From NCBI RefSeq assembly GCF_000264905.1, contig NW_006763150.1, positions 1 to 64,000 on the forward strand: 64,000 nt of DNA, in the 5' to 3' direction. Origin of the DNA: Stereum hirsutum FP-91666 SS1 (Eukaryota; Basidiomycota; Agaricomycetes; Russulales; Stereaceae). Under the pieces are notes generated by a model. It did no database searches and was not told where the DNA came from. It was given only the letters and a program-made list of their open reading frames with translations. Made by a program: the position numbers and the translations under genes. Positions within the stretch are counted from its first letter, which is position 1. Each line of letters starts with the position of its first letter. This document shows positions 10,512 to 23,336 of this stretch, one piece after another.

Positions 10512-12820
10512 GTGGACCTCGAGATCTATACGATATGAAATGCTCGGAGTGGCCTGTTACTGAGACAATACTGTTTGCGTGTGTGTAGCTGGCTGTGGCT
10601 GAAGGAGCCTGTGTGTCAGAGATGCGGGGTGAAAAGACGGTGAGGGGGTGCAGCGGTGGCTGCCCGGGGAATATTCCGGCTTCGGCTTCGGCGTCGGCGC
10701 CCACCCGTGCCACACGCGGCGTGTCTCTGGGCTCTTGCTCTCTCCCTCTGCTGCAACTCATCCGTCAACAACCTTTTGGAACAAAAGCTCGACAACTTCT
10801 GATAGTTCTGGACGTACCGACTTACGATCCATGATACCTGGTAAGTGGATTGCTCTTGCACTGTAGCAAGCGCACCTGCGACAGGATCTTCGGGATCGGT
10901 GTCCGAATTGGGCAGTCTGCAATTCGCGATGGCCGACGCGTACTCTCATCCACCCGTTTTGTGCTGTTTTGTCCCAAAAGTGAGTGTTCGTTAGCCGCGA
11001 TCTCCTTGATTGAGCCCCCAGCGGCTACGGCCACGTACTGTTGTTCTGGCCGACCAGTGTGAAGCATTCTTTGGGCTCACCATTGGTTCGCTTAGATGCG
11101 ATTTCACTACGATTTGGGCGATAGGAAAGTCTCCTGAGCTCAATCGCAGGATCGCTGGGCTTGGTCGTCAGCATCATCAGTCAGTTAGTCTGTGGTCGTC
11201 GATACTGGCGGACACAGAAGCTCGAGCTTTGCTTGACCTCTGGCTTTCCCTCCAGATTGTATTCTACTGCATCGTTATGACACCTCGCCTGAGACCCTTC
11301 TGCGCAAGATGAGACTTGGCTCTGAATGGGTATACCACGATCATGCCATACTGATTGATAGTTGCATGGCTAGAGCCTCGTTTCCCACCGGATTCCTTTG
11401 GTCAACGCCATTGTTTGTGCTTCAAAAAATGAATCACGATCTAGACATGCAGACGTTACGAGGCATCCGCTTCGCGAACTGGAAGTTTACCACCCAGCAT
11501 CGTCTACTTGCGCCACAGTCCATCCTGTGGTACGCGTAAGGGCTGAACGCAAAGAGACCGCCGTTTCCAAACATCTTTTCCTCATACCGCCGACAGATGC
11601 ATGTCCTGTTCGAAAGGTCTGCGATGAGCACGCATTTTCACGGGGAACGAATGGATGCTTCATGCGTCTTATCGCCGGAGCGACTGGTGACCACGAATTT
11701 GAACATAACCCAGACCCCGAATACTCTATACTTGTCTGGGGTTCTATGACCATGAGCTTGGATTGCTCAAAGTGGAGCAGTCCAGCATCGTGGTCATATA
11801 TTGCCTCACGACTAGATTTATGAGGAGCCAGATCGTGCAAGATCGATGCAGCAGGGCGTGTGCTGGCATAGGTTCATCGTTGACGAGATGTGGACAGATG
11901 TGGGCGCGTCTGACCAGAGATTTTGGGACTGGGACGGTCGGTTCGAGATGATGAAGGTGTTTGGCCTATCGGGAGGGGCGAGGACAGGCTAACCGAGCAG
12001 CACGAAGTCAGAACGCACCTTTCGCTGACCACGCATTGAGCGAAGCCTTATCCATGGAATGATGTCCTTCCTTCAACAATGAGCATGGCCGGAGACATGT
12101 CATTTTGATCAACATCAATGGCTAGAACTGACGTATACAGGACGCACCATTGTTGACCACGGCTGGTCGTCGCGATGGCTCCGATGAGCATGGTCCGATT
12201 CGCCGTCCCGACCAAGGACTCCGGAAAATATCGTGATACTAAAATGTTCGGCATTGGATATCTTGAGGGGGAGGTATGGCCTTCGTCGTATGTCAAATCG
12301 TATGGCGTGCAAGGTTGAACCAATATGGTATTTCTGGGGCGTTGATCGTCGCAATAGGAGCTCCTGGGATGTTCAAAGTCAGGGACAACTTTATGGATAT
12401 CCTCTCTCATAACAATGAACTGAAGGAACCGCAACTATGGGAAATAATACCATGCGAAGTCCGGTATTGCATGTTCGTTGTCGTTGCGTGGCGCTGAGAA
12501 TGATGGTAAAATGAGGGGTAAATGGGATTTCGTACCCGGGAAGTGTGCTGGGTCAGAGTTCTCATACCACCGACAATAAAATGGACTTGTATAATCACGC
12601 CCAGCAGTAGCAGGGGACGTGACCAGCCTCTCTTCGTGGACAAACCAGCAGAAAACAGGTATGACGGGAGAGACAAAGAGATGATGCGCCCGCAGATTGG
12701 CTCGGCCTCGAGGCCTGAGCCTTTCGGAAACCTCCGGCCCAGTGCGTGGCGTGTCGGGTTGTCGTTGTGTCTCCGAGTCTGTGTCCCCGCTGTCGAGTAC
12801 AAGAGCCAAATACCGATAGT
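10512..12820 (-). repeat. Conserved 5' module A (2.3 kb), inverted partner of module B
   Basis: Read on the minus strand this 2.3-kb segment matches 36795-39067 read on the plus strand over nearly its full length. In the stretch 11010-11312 versus 38252-38554 the two 100-codon frames differ at only 7 positions. It ends in a splice donor (GTCCAC|gtgag), so in the minus direction it leads into the gene at 8840-10223. Frames inside are short and interrupted on both strands. It may be a decayed gene, a non-autonomous element or promoter DNA carried with the family. The 100-codon plus-strand frame is not enough evidence for a gene. Confidence 0.7.
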
Positions 12821-13119
12821 GACACAGACAATTTGATTTCTGGACTGTTTCGCAAGATATTTTCTCATAAGATCACGTACAACTCCCTTGGATAGCTGTT
12901 ACTGGAGTAAAGTTTGTTATTTTACACAGAGGGTCGGGTATCGCGAACTCGAGGTCGATATGGGGGAGCCCCAAATATCCAGGTATGGCATGGCCGGGTT
13001 GCTCGCAAGGTTAAGAGCTTCTTATGGATGCACACATCCCATTCCATACATCAATACTCGTCTATAAGTACAGATGACACCTGTCATTCTTTCGACTCAA
13101 GCGATTCCAGGCCCTGCTT
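12821..13119. other. Short intergenic region
   Basis: Lies between module A and the stop codon of the cytidine deaminase gene on the minus strand. It probably includes that gene's 3' UTR. Nothing else can be seen. Confidence 0.4.
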
Positions 13120-14024
<905 letters not shown>

Positions 14025-14459
14025 GACAGGGCTAGAATATCGTCGTTACATCAGCTTTATTATATGAGCTTTTTACGCCAATGAATGAGGGGCTACTATA
14101 CCGTTCTTGAAGTAAGTAGTCGGTGGTGAAGGAGATCTGAACTTGACCCGGAGGCGGAACGTGGGGCGATCGGATGTCGGAGATAAGATAAGATTTGGCT
14201 ACTTGTGGCGAACTCATCACAGTTCCGCCGAGGTGGCGTGGTTCTCGGTCTCGGGTTATGGAACGCATAGATGTGTGTACGCTGTGTATATTGTATCGTC
14301 AGGCCTCAATGTGTGAACAATGAACAGAAGGAAATATGTCATTAATTCAACGAATACTTTAAAAGTAGACTGTCAGTGAGTAAGTAGTAAGAGTACCCTC
14401 AGTTCAAGCGACGAAGCCTCACTCGTTGCTTCTGTCCGAGTCGACAAGCCCAATAAACC
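14025..14459. other. Intergenic: promoter side of cytidine deaminase, 3' side of the monooxygenase
   Basis: Both flanking genes read to the left, so this holds the upstream region of cytidine deaminase and the 3' UTR of the monooxygenase. An AT-rich stretch (ctttattatatgag, about 14051) lies close to the deaminase start. No other feature is seen. Confidence 0.4.
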
Positions 14460-16466
14460 TCATCCGTCGACCACCCCCTCCATCCGATGCCCGTTAGCAA
14501 ACATCGCACCCAGGCCACTCTCAGCAGCCTGCCACCCATTCTCCTGCGTCATGCCCAAGGCCCTCTCACCAAGCACGCCCCATTGTACCCACCAATCCTC
14601 CGCCGCATCCCGCGCATCGTACCCCCACACCTCGAAGATCTCCTGAAACTGCGCCCTCAGCGTCAACTCGTTCTCATCATCCCCTCCATCTGCTCCCTGA
14701 CTTTCCCCCTGTCTCATTCGATTTCTCGCTTCCTGCTGCTTGATAGCGGCCCTCTTCGCACACTCCCATGTTTTATTCCGCGCATCTCGTTTTGGGCCGG
14801 GAGGTAATCGCAGTGCGTCAAGATTGGAAAGTTCCAGTGTGTGGAGGGATAAGGCGCGCGGCTGGCGGAGTTCTTGGTATGCGTAGAGGAGGGATGTAAT
14901 TTGGGACGGGTGGCGGAGGTGTGAGAAGAGGGTCCCGAGGACATGGGCATCCTCGAGGGGGAGTGTGGGGACAGGGAGACCATTGGGCTGGTGACGAATG
15001 GCGTGACGAAGATTATCAGATTAAATTGGCTATAAAAAGGGTGGAGCTACGAACGGTGAGAGGATGAGCGGCTTCGCCTATGAGCATGAGCCGTTCGGAG
15101 TCGTCTACCCATGATTCTGCGTGGGTTTTTGTTGAAGATTTGATGCGTACGAGGTTAGGTATCCGATCAAGAATCGCCCGTATTCTGTCAGATTAGGGTA
15201 TGAGAGTCTTTTAGAAGGACAAATCGGACTAGAACTAACCGTGGCTCAAACGCGGAGCGATCCAGGATACTTGGAGGGATCGCTGTGCTCCATCCCTGTG
15301 GTGCCTCATCATCTAGCTCTTCGTCCTGCCATAGAGCGAAATTCCACGCGGTGTCGTTTTGCTATGGTAATGCGTAACGTGTTATCGTTCCCTGTAGAAC
15401 CGCATTGAAGACTTAGAGCTTACCACTGGATAACCTATGAAGATCATAACAAACACTCTGGTCAGGCACCCTCTTCAGTCAAGACAAGGTCAAAATAGGC
15501 GTACTCATAGCTTGACGCCCATCTCCCATCCAGATCACAGACCGAATCTCGATCAACTCCTTCAAGTACTCATCCACCCTCATCCTCTCAACCGGAATGG
15601 TCCCCGTATAAAACACGGTGCTGGTCCGTGACGAAGGTGCCGGCATGGTGGCTACGTCCTCATCCACGATCTCCCGCATAATGCTGCCCGCCCCATCCGC
15701 CCCTATGATGATGTCGGCCTGGTACACCTCCCCAGTAGCCAGTGTCACGGAAGGACGAGAAGGATCATAGCCTGTGGTCGAAGACGACGATGATGACGTG
15801 TATTTGCCTTTGTAGTTGAGCGGAGGAGAGATGGAGATGATGTTTGCGTTGGATGTGATTTCGACGCCTGAGGAAAGGGCAAGAGCATACAACATCTCAT
15901 GCAAATCTTGATGCTACGAAAATAGAACGAACAGGCGTCTAAGCGGCTATTTGGAGATGTGCAAATAGAGGTGAAAGAGAGATACGAACGCGGATTAATA
16001 GAAGGGGAGCTCCCACTTCGTGGAGTACCTCCTCTTGCCAGCTCAACAGTCCGATATTTTCGCCGGTCTCCACTAAAAGCCGGATTCAGACATTTGTCTC
16101 AGACGAGTAGAACATGGTGGGATCTAAAGATTCATAGACGCTCACTATCGATGAAGTCGGTCGCCTGCAATGACGACGTCCGTCTTTCCAGCTCTTCCGA
16201 AAGTCCCCACTGCTGCAGAACCCGAACACCATTAGGCGTGAAGCGGAACCCGCCTCCCACCGAGCTTGTACCCGTCGATGATTTTTCGAATACGCGTACG
16301 CGATGTCCTGAGGAGGCGAGGGCGTGTCCGGAAGCAAGTCCTGCAATACCTACCAGATCGCCAACACAGAATTTAGTTCGTGATTTACTTCAATAAAATC
16401 GGTGGTCTTACCTCCTCCGACGATGATAAAGTCCAACTTGAGAACTGCTTGTCTGTGATGCTCCAT
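14460..16466 (-). CDS. FAD-dependent monooxygenase, salicylate-hydroxylase type
   Basis: Probable NAD(P)H- and FAD-dependent hydroxylase (group A flavoprotein) acting on an aromatic or related substrate; the substrate cannot be told. Exons 16466-16412, 16349-16146, 16072-15990, 15913-15505, 15434-15424, 15361-15240, 15184-15055 and 14987-14460 give 513 aa. The dinucleotide-binding GGGIAGL near residue 17 is split by intron 1. The second FAD/NAD(P)H signature appears as ADIIIGADGAGS, and the ribityl-binding motif as LMLIGEAAHPL. The fifth exon is only 11 nt; without it the MSYPVQNDTAWN segment typical of the family cannot be read. The C-terminal 170 residues, in one exon, are variable and charged. 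No signal peptide is seen, so it is probably cytosolic. Confidence 0.88.
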
Positions 16467-18853
16467 GTCGTATGTTCGGTGACTGGGTAGCCAAACGATC
16501 GACGATGATCTCGAGCTAGAACCGTCTCTTAATGTTGAGCGGGGAGTGGGATCAGCAGAAGGGTCAACCCAAAAGTCAACCCGTAGTCGACGTGAGAGCA
16601 TCCAGTATATATAACCTGCTCACGTCCACGGCAGTCAGCGCGATCTATGCCGAGCACAAGTGCATAATCATAAGGTTGGGAAGAATAGAACACCCGAGCC
16701 CTCTGTAGGTGAGTAATTGAAGCTGGAGGTGAGAAGATGTACCACGAATCCGAACGATGACGAGTCGGACGGGCCCGGTGGTTACAGTCTGGATCTTCTT
16801 TGGGGTATTCGAAGCTCTTCGTGACCGGGATACGGTGGTGATCGTTCGCAGGGGAGAAACACCGATGCTCTGCGGGAGTACTTATTAGCAGTGCAGTTTG
16901 TTTGCCTATGCGCAACAATGTACAATGTCAGAAGATGTGGCCAGAAAGACGAGTAGAACTTCATCGTTAGACTTACTGCACTTATTACGTTCGAGGCCAA
17001 AGCTCATACGAGGTCGAGAGGCGGGAGAATAAAGTCTAAATCGGGGTCAGACGTATCACGGTCCATTCAAATGTCTGCGCCCTGCCGTTACAATCATCAT
17101 TGTGCGATCATATCGCGAGACGACGCCGATGTCGTGAAGAAAGCGTGAGTGTCATCAGAAGCCCAATGTTTTTGCAGGCCCATAGGCGACTTATGTCACG
17201 GCTGAGGCGGTGGGACTTCCGACCATGGCCTTCGAACATAACGTGAGCCGTGAAGAAGACCTCAACGAGCATGCCGTGTCGTTGTGGACGGCGGGTTATG
17301 AATAGGTCGGCTGAGCACCTGTGAGCAGAGACTTAGTCCAGCTTGTGGTGCGACAATGATCAGGAGTAGCAGGGAGAAAGGATGGTCTCGGGCCTCAGGA
17401 CCTTGGTGTCCAGACTATGGTGTGAGCAGAAAGAACTTCTCTGATGGGGTTCCTGACCACCTAAATCGCATGGACTGCCGGCAGCTGAGAGCCATCATCC
17501 TTGTGGCGTTGCGGGCGACGGGGCTCAATGGGGATAACAACCTGACGCCAGTTCAAGGGAGCAACCCAAGACCGGGAGGTTCAGAGGCCCACAGCAGGGA
17601 GACCATTATATGGTTCCGGAACGACATATCCTCCCTACTTGCTAGCCGGGTGTCACGGAGAAATGGAAGCGAGCCCGTCGTCCCTGCCTACTCAAGTCGC
17701 TCCGCAGCAGCTGTTCATCACGAACACCTGTATTTGAGCCATGGACCAAATGAAAGGATGGCATGAAGATGTTCCAGAGTCCCGGGACAGGTTTTTGCAG
17801 GGCTAGCCTAAGATGTTTGCTGAATATCAGTTATGATAGTAGACCATATCTGCAACGGGAAATTTGGACGATTTTCTAACATTTAGGAGTTGGGTTTATA
17901 CGTTCGTCCTTCTGGAAGTGAGCCAAGCTTGATTTTTTGTCTGGACTCACTTGAAAATGTTATCCGCGGCGTGAGTTTTGAGTGGAGCCCCACTGATACG
18001 CGAGCCGCTGATCAGCCAACTCCTCTTGATCCAGAAAGATGATGATGAAAGCCCAGGGGAACAACAATGGGTTCGCCAGAGCTAGACCTAGCATGTACAG
18101 TACAGAGACAGTCGGCGGGTGCTCTACCGCGCACGCATGTTGCGCCACGAGGTGTGGCCAATTCCCAGGGAGGTCCTAGATTTATCTGGGAATTTTTGCA
18201 GGACAAATGGCACGACAAAAATATTGAATGAAGCAGTACGCGTTATTAACGAAGTACTTTGAGGCTACAGAAGTCGATGGAGTTCGAGTTCGAGTTCGAG
18301 TTCGAAAACTTGAAAAGCGGGAACGCGGGAACCTGGGGAGACCCCGGCCGCAAGATGCCGACGCGCGAACAAAAGCGCGGTGACCAAGCGGTGACGTGGG
18401 TCCTTCCCATTGTGCTCTCCGCTTTGTACTGTTCGGACAAACCGAACGGTGTGCAAACAAACTTTTGTTTCACGTTTCTTTTGCTGAGCCCAGTGACTTC
18501 TCTGACCTTTTGTGAGTATGATATACTTAAGGGCTGAGCTCCGTGACATGGCCACACTCAGTCTGCCAGCTAGTCTTGCATGTCGAGCGTACATCGCTGC
18601 CTCGTCCAGCTTTCGTTTGCTGTCCCTGCCTCGCTATCGTTTTGCTTCCAAGTTTCATCCATCTCTTTATCGCTTGCCAAATCTATATTCTCATTCTTGA
18701 TTTTCTGCTGCTATCGTGTTTTCGTCTTTGATCTCGTAACCGACTCCGGAAGTTCGACGTCTCCAAAACGTGTGTTTCAATACCTTTTACTTCCAATCAC
18801 ATCACTGACGTTTGTTCCCGATAGTCCACGAAAATATTTCTATCCTCCTCGAA
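16467..18853. other. Long region without a supported gene
   Basis: Separates the divergently arranged monooxygenase (minus) and the Ser/Pro-rich gene (plus), so both promoters should lie at its edges. A GC-rich block at about 17350-17720 has a 136-codon plus-strand frame but no recognisable protein. A pyrimidine-rich tract precedes the gene at 18854 and may be its 5' UTR. No tRNA or other RNA gene was recognised. Confidence 0.35.
18280..18303. repeat. GAGTTC hexanucleotide repeat
   Basis: Four perfect head-to-tail copies of GAGTTC, followed by GAAAAC. It lies in the intergenic region before the Ser/Pro-rich gene. Likely a short microsatellite. Confidence 0.9.
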
Positions 18854-20713
18854 ATGATGTCATCCAAATCTGAGGTCTTGTTACCTCCGACATACGAGTT
18901 TCTTTCTCGTCCTCCGCCGAGCCTAAAGCAAAGACAACTTCGACAGCGAGGTTCCGTCATCCTCACCCCTCGAGCACCTTTCCCTGCCGAAAATGCTCCG
19001 ACTAAACCAACTGCCCCTTCACTTTATCTAACACGGCGCACCCCAAACTCCAACATCTCTTCATGGGCATCCAAAGTCCAGCCCGGTTCACCAGTGCCAC
19101 CCTCGCCACCCTCCGCTCCGTGCCACCCACCAAACAGCTCCCGTCCACTTCCCCGCTGTGCTTCCCTTTCCCACCTCAACCATCGTCCCTCCATCTACGG
19201 AATGATGTCTCGCGTACCATCTGGCTCTTTTCTCAACCTTATGGACACACCCAGCGTCTTCACACCTTTACTTCGCGAATGCACACACGACCTCACCGCG
19301 CTCGGCTACCATTATACCGTCGTCAAACTACCTACACCCACCACGCCTTCCCCCAACCTAAACAACTCGACTTCTCCGGAATTACGAACACCCCGACCCA
19401 TCCGCGTGCCATCTTCTCCAGCTCTGATGGTTTGCGAGCCCAGCCGCAAGCCTTTCATTACCCGTTTCCGTATTCGACCCCGTTCCAAGTCCGCCTCCGG
19501 TTCTTCAGCCATCCAACCCTCTACGCCGAAGATCATCCACCCCCTTCATTCTCCCATCACGAAACCGCACAGCCCGAAACATACGGCACTCCGCCATCGG
19601 TCTAAATCCCCCGCATCCGGGAAGAGAGCTGCTTCTCTTTCCAAGGAGAAGACTTACCCTCGCCGTCCTCGAGCAAAACATGTACCGCCACCTCTGCCGC
19701 TGGAATGCCATCTCGCTCTCACTCAATTCCTCGACGGCGGGTGTCGCGAAGACAACATCAAAACACTGATGCAGGAGACCGCGAAACGGAATGGAGAGAA
19801 GGCTGTGGGCGAACCATATAGGGATGAGGAGGGAGTGGTTTGGGCTGATGTGGCGGAGAAGATGGAGTACGAGCCTCTCATTGACGAGAAGGCGTGTCGC
19901 CATGCAGATCTTAACTCGGACCAATGGGTCGAGTTTGGTAAGAGCTCTGAGAGGGGAAGTGGCACTGGTACGACTGCTACCAGCCTGCGGATGGCAAGCA
20001 CGGTCGACTCTGACCTCGACCCGCGATACCTCATGCCTATCGAATATTCCATGGATTCCAGCGTTGCTGTACACATCCCTCCTCTGTCCAGCCCCTCTCA
20101 ACCCAGCTCTCCCTCCATCCGCATCACGCCGGGTCGCTCCCTGCTCGCTATCCCCACACGGTCTCGCCGTACAGCCCCCCACCTACGCAAACCTGCTTCC
20201 TACGTCACCGACGCTTTCGGCCCTCGCTCACCGCGTTCACCACACTCTTCACATTCGGCGCGCTCTCCACGCTCCCCTCGGTTCCCTCGTTCGCCTCACT
20301 CTCCTTCGTTCAGTCCATACTCGAGTTCGCCAAGGCCCAGGCCGAAGGGCAAGGCCAGGCGCAGACCAGCGCCGTTGACCATCGTACCGCCTCGCGTGGA
20401 AGGAATGCGCCCTACCAACTCTCCCATTCACGTCCAGCCTTGGTTGTTGCGACCTGTCAATCGTGTGGTCAACCAAAGGGAAAGGGATGCGTTCATTGAG
20501 GAATCATTTAGGCCTGAGCCTGCTTCACAGGCGGATATGGAGGTGTATTTTGACGTGAAAGTGGCGGGAGGCGCGAAGGGGAGAGAGGGCGAGGATTCGA
20601 CATCGAGGAACAAGGCTTCAAGGGTGAACCTGAACCTTGGATGTGGCGGTGTGATCAAGGGATCGTTTTGGTCTCGTATGGGGAGAAAGGAGACGGGAAG
20701 AGTTGATTCTTGA
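18854..20713 (+). CDS. Ser/Pro/Arg-rich hypothetical protein
   Basis: A single open exon of 619 aa starting at the tandem ATG ATG (MMSSKSEVLLPPTYEFLSRP); the frame upstream of this has no ATG. No enzymatic domain is recognised. The protein is rich in Pro and Ser. A more ordered central block (about residues 295-365) begins LECHLALTQFLDGG and includes alternating acidic and aromatic positions. Residues about 455-495 consist of SPR/SPH repeats of the form R-S-P-R-S-P-H-S, followed by a basic RPKGKARRRP stretch. Such SP-rich, basic tails are often phosphorylated and intrinsically disordered. Codon use is consistently coding-like and no intron is needed. Function is unknown. Confidence 0.75.
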   Translation: MMSSKSEVLLPPTYEFLSRPPPSLKQRQLRQRGSVILTPRAPFPAENAPTKPTAPSLYLTRRTPNSNISSWASKVQPGSPVPPSPPSAPCHPPNSSRPLPRCASLSHLNHRPSIYGMMSRVPSGSFLNLMDTPSVFTPLLRECTHDLTALGYHYTVVKLPTPTTPSPNLNNSTSPELRTPRPIRVPSSPALMVCEPSRKPFITRFRIRPRSKSASGSSAIQPSTPKIIHPLHSPITKPHSPKHTALRHRSKSPASGKRAASLSKEKTYPRRPRAKHVPPPLPLECHLALTQFLDGGCREDNIKTLMQETAKRNGEKAVGEPYRDEEGVVWADVAEKMEYEPLIDEKACRHADLNSDQWVEFGKSSERGSGTGTTATSLRMASTVDSDLDPRYLMPIEYSMDSSVAVHIPPLSSPSQPSSPSIRITPGRSLLAIPTRSRRTAPHLRKPASYVTDAFGPRSPRSPHSSHSARSPRSPRFPRSPHSPSFSPYSSSPRPRPKGKARRRPAPLTIVPPRVEGMRPTNSPIHVQPWLLRPVNRVVNQRERDAFIEESFRPEPASQADMEVYFDVKVAGGAKGREGEDSTSRNKASRVNLNLGCGGVIKGSFWSRMGRKETGRVDS

Positions 20714-23230
20714 ACTGGTTCGATGTATTGTATCATGGTTTTATCTCGTTCTTTTCGTTTATTTGGTTGCTGTCATCCTTGACTTGTCCCCGACCTTCGT
20801 CGTCGCTTATTGTAATTCTCGGGACGTCCTTCATAAGCTCTATCTCCCAGTGTAGCTATTCGTTCATATGCGTCAATTCAGGACTTGATCAAACCACCCA
20901 CTCATGGTGAGACCCATGTTGATTCGATCTTGGGGAAGAAATATCAATATTGATATTCTTCTTCGCAAAACTATCTCTCCTAACATCAGCAGCACACTTT
21001 CCCGCCTTGACTCTCCATCTTCAAGTACCGAGTCAGCCCGAGGGTGGCACTCTGATGCTATGCTGGGATGGCTGCGCTCGAGTTGCTTGCTCGACTCCGA
21101 TAAGGAACTTACTCGATTGAGCCAAATACATACTTGCCCTTGATTACCTTGCTTACAAGGTCCTTCGCACCGCCGTAATTATGACGTCGGGCTCCCGTTT
21201 CAACAAGTACAAATAGCTTACATACACTTTTTGTCTTGTGCCACAATATTTCGTTTGGCCTCTCCTTCCGCAGAAACCAATGAACTCGTGTTTATCTTCT
21301 GTCCGGCTCTACTTGAAATGTGTCTCCTGATAACCAGTATACGATGCTGTGGCTGATCAACCACGTGCTGCTGTCCGCGTTAACTCTTCACGCCGCTATG
21401 TTCACTCTGCGTTTCACGGGCCACGAAACCGTTCATCATTCGCACTACATCATCGCTCGCACACCCTTGCCTCACGCCGTCGACGCTACAAGACTGGTCA
21501 TCGACACCACCCACCACTGCTTTGTGTTCCTGTCCGATTCCTGCAACCGATCATTTTCATCTAAAATTGGTGCCCCGCGCGCTTGCAGAAATAGGTCATC
21601 GTCGAAGTCTCTCAGAAGATGGATTGCGGACCTTTCTGTGCTCCAGGACAGTGCGACATAGAGGTTGAATAACGACAGCCCGCCTCTCAGAGCAGTTCTG
21701 ATGTCCGTCGGCTTCACCCTGATGCACTACGCCATTGCCTCCAGAAAGTCGGACAGCGCGCCCAGCTCGTACGTCGCTGACATGGCCAAGATTTGCGTTC
21801 TCATCCCTCCCGCTCCTCGTGTCCTCCAGGAGTCGCCGAGGAAGAGGCTCCAGAGGAAGGACGTTGATTCTTTCCGGTCTCGCAAGATTGCACGCGTAGT
21901 ATAGGCTGGGTTTGAAGGCGTGTCGAGCTGTCCTCTTTGGTTCTTGAACCGGATATGATTTGCCTTCGTTCGACGTCTATCAGACCCATTTTCATCAAGG
22001 AGTTTCGCTGTGCAGCTGAGAGTCCTTGTGAATTCTATCATTAATGCTGTACTTATGTATTGTAAGATGATGGTCTGTATTCTCTTACCGTGGTGTGTCT
22101 CTGTGGGCACCGCGTCTCTCTTCATGCATTTGCGCAATCTTTATCAACTGCCTGTCCGGCATGGTTGAGTTTCATGTAGGCGGTGCGTTGGAAAAAGAAA
22201 AATTGGGTCTAACATACAACATGAGGTGTTCGAGGAGATGGAGCGGATTCGTTTGTCTTGAGTTCTTCAATTGAACAAAACTGCCGGGTGCCACAGAGGT
22301 AGATGCCCGAGCGCGGCTCAGACGAAACCTCCCTGGTCAAAATTTGAAATCGCGCCACCCTCCCCTCCAAGCGAGGTTGCTGTAGACGAAGTCTGCTAAC
22401 CTGTTTCTTTGGCTGGCGGGACTTGCCGTTGACTCGGAGGAAGGCGCCCAAGCCTGTCTTCACCACCACACATCTGTCTCCAGTTTGACACAACCGATGA
22501 CAACGAAGTACACTTGTAGCATCTAGCAAAGTCTCCCTCGGCTAATCCCTATCTTTATCTAGATGCTTGACGAACAGCTCGCTTCTTGAAAGTGCTCTCG
22601 ACATAGTTCCACCATAAAACGTCGTATACTCGACCGGGTCGACACCTGTCGACACTACCACAGCAGCGTCAATTGAACGCATCAACTGATAGTCGGATAA
22701 GGTCCTTTCTCTCCCATCGTTTTTATATCCACCTCCGTCATCCCATCTCCACGCACGTCATTTTATTCAGACCGTGTTTGGTCGGATGGTCCTTCCACCG
22801 ATGTCATACGCAGTGAATCCACATCGCTACCCATCGCAAGTTTGTGATACGCAAGCGATGCCAGACTTCCTGAAGAGCGCCACTATGACTATCTGCGGAT
22901 ATTCTACATGGTACTTTCTCTCGCACACAGCAATCTCCGGTGGATGTCGGACGGAGGACCGAGCTCCCGACCGTCGAAGCTATCTGGCCATCGAATGAGG
23001 AACAAGGGTCATCTATATATGTATTATATTTCTGGCAGTGAGAGTGCACTCTATGCTTGGCTCCTCCGGGCTAGATAATGTGAGGCTGTGGAAAACATAT
23101 ACCGGTGCTCCTTCTCTTGCCGGAGATTCATTAAAACCCAAGGAGCGCTGTACAGCCGCCGTCATACCAAAACCCATGATCAACGACATGCTGATGGATT
23201 TACCTCTCGTGAAACACTGACGTTCTGTGA
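20714..23230. other. Intergenic region, no supported gene
   Basis: Starts with the 3' UTR of the preceding gene. Short frames on both strands (up to 136 codons at 21727-22137, minus) show no recognisable family and could not be joined into a gene. An 18-bp perfect AT palindrome (aatatcaatattgatatt) lies near 20940. The end of the region is the promoter of the peroxidase gene. Confidence 0.3.
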
Positions 23231-23240
23231 GGATATATAA
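23231..23240 (+). promoter_or_regulatory. TATA box of the heme-thiolate peroxidase gene
   Basis: The sequence ggatatataa lies about 100 bp upstream of the start codon at 23337, a normal position for a fungal core promoter. Confidence 0.5.
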
Positions 23241-23336
23241 AGCACCTCGACAGAAGAACACCCTCTACCAACCCCTCTTCTTCCCTCCACTTACTGCAAG
23301 CATCGCACTACTTCGCTCCCAAAAGTGCTCTCCAGG

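Noticed and set aside
11010..11312. 100-codon frame kept open in both module A and module B
   Set aside because: The two modules are near-identical copies, so joint openness is no independent evidence. The frame has no recognisable domain, lies opposite to the direction of the family genes, and the diverged module C does not keep it.
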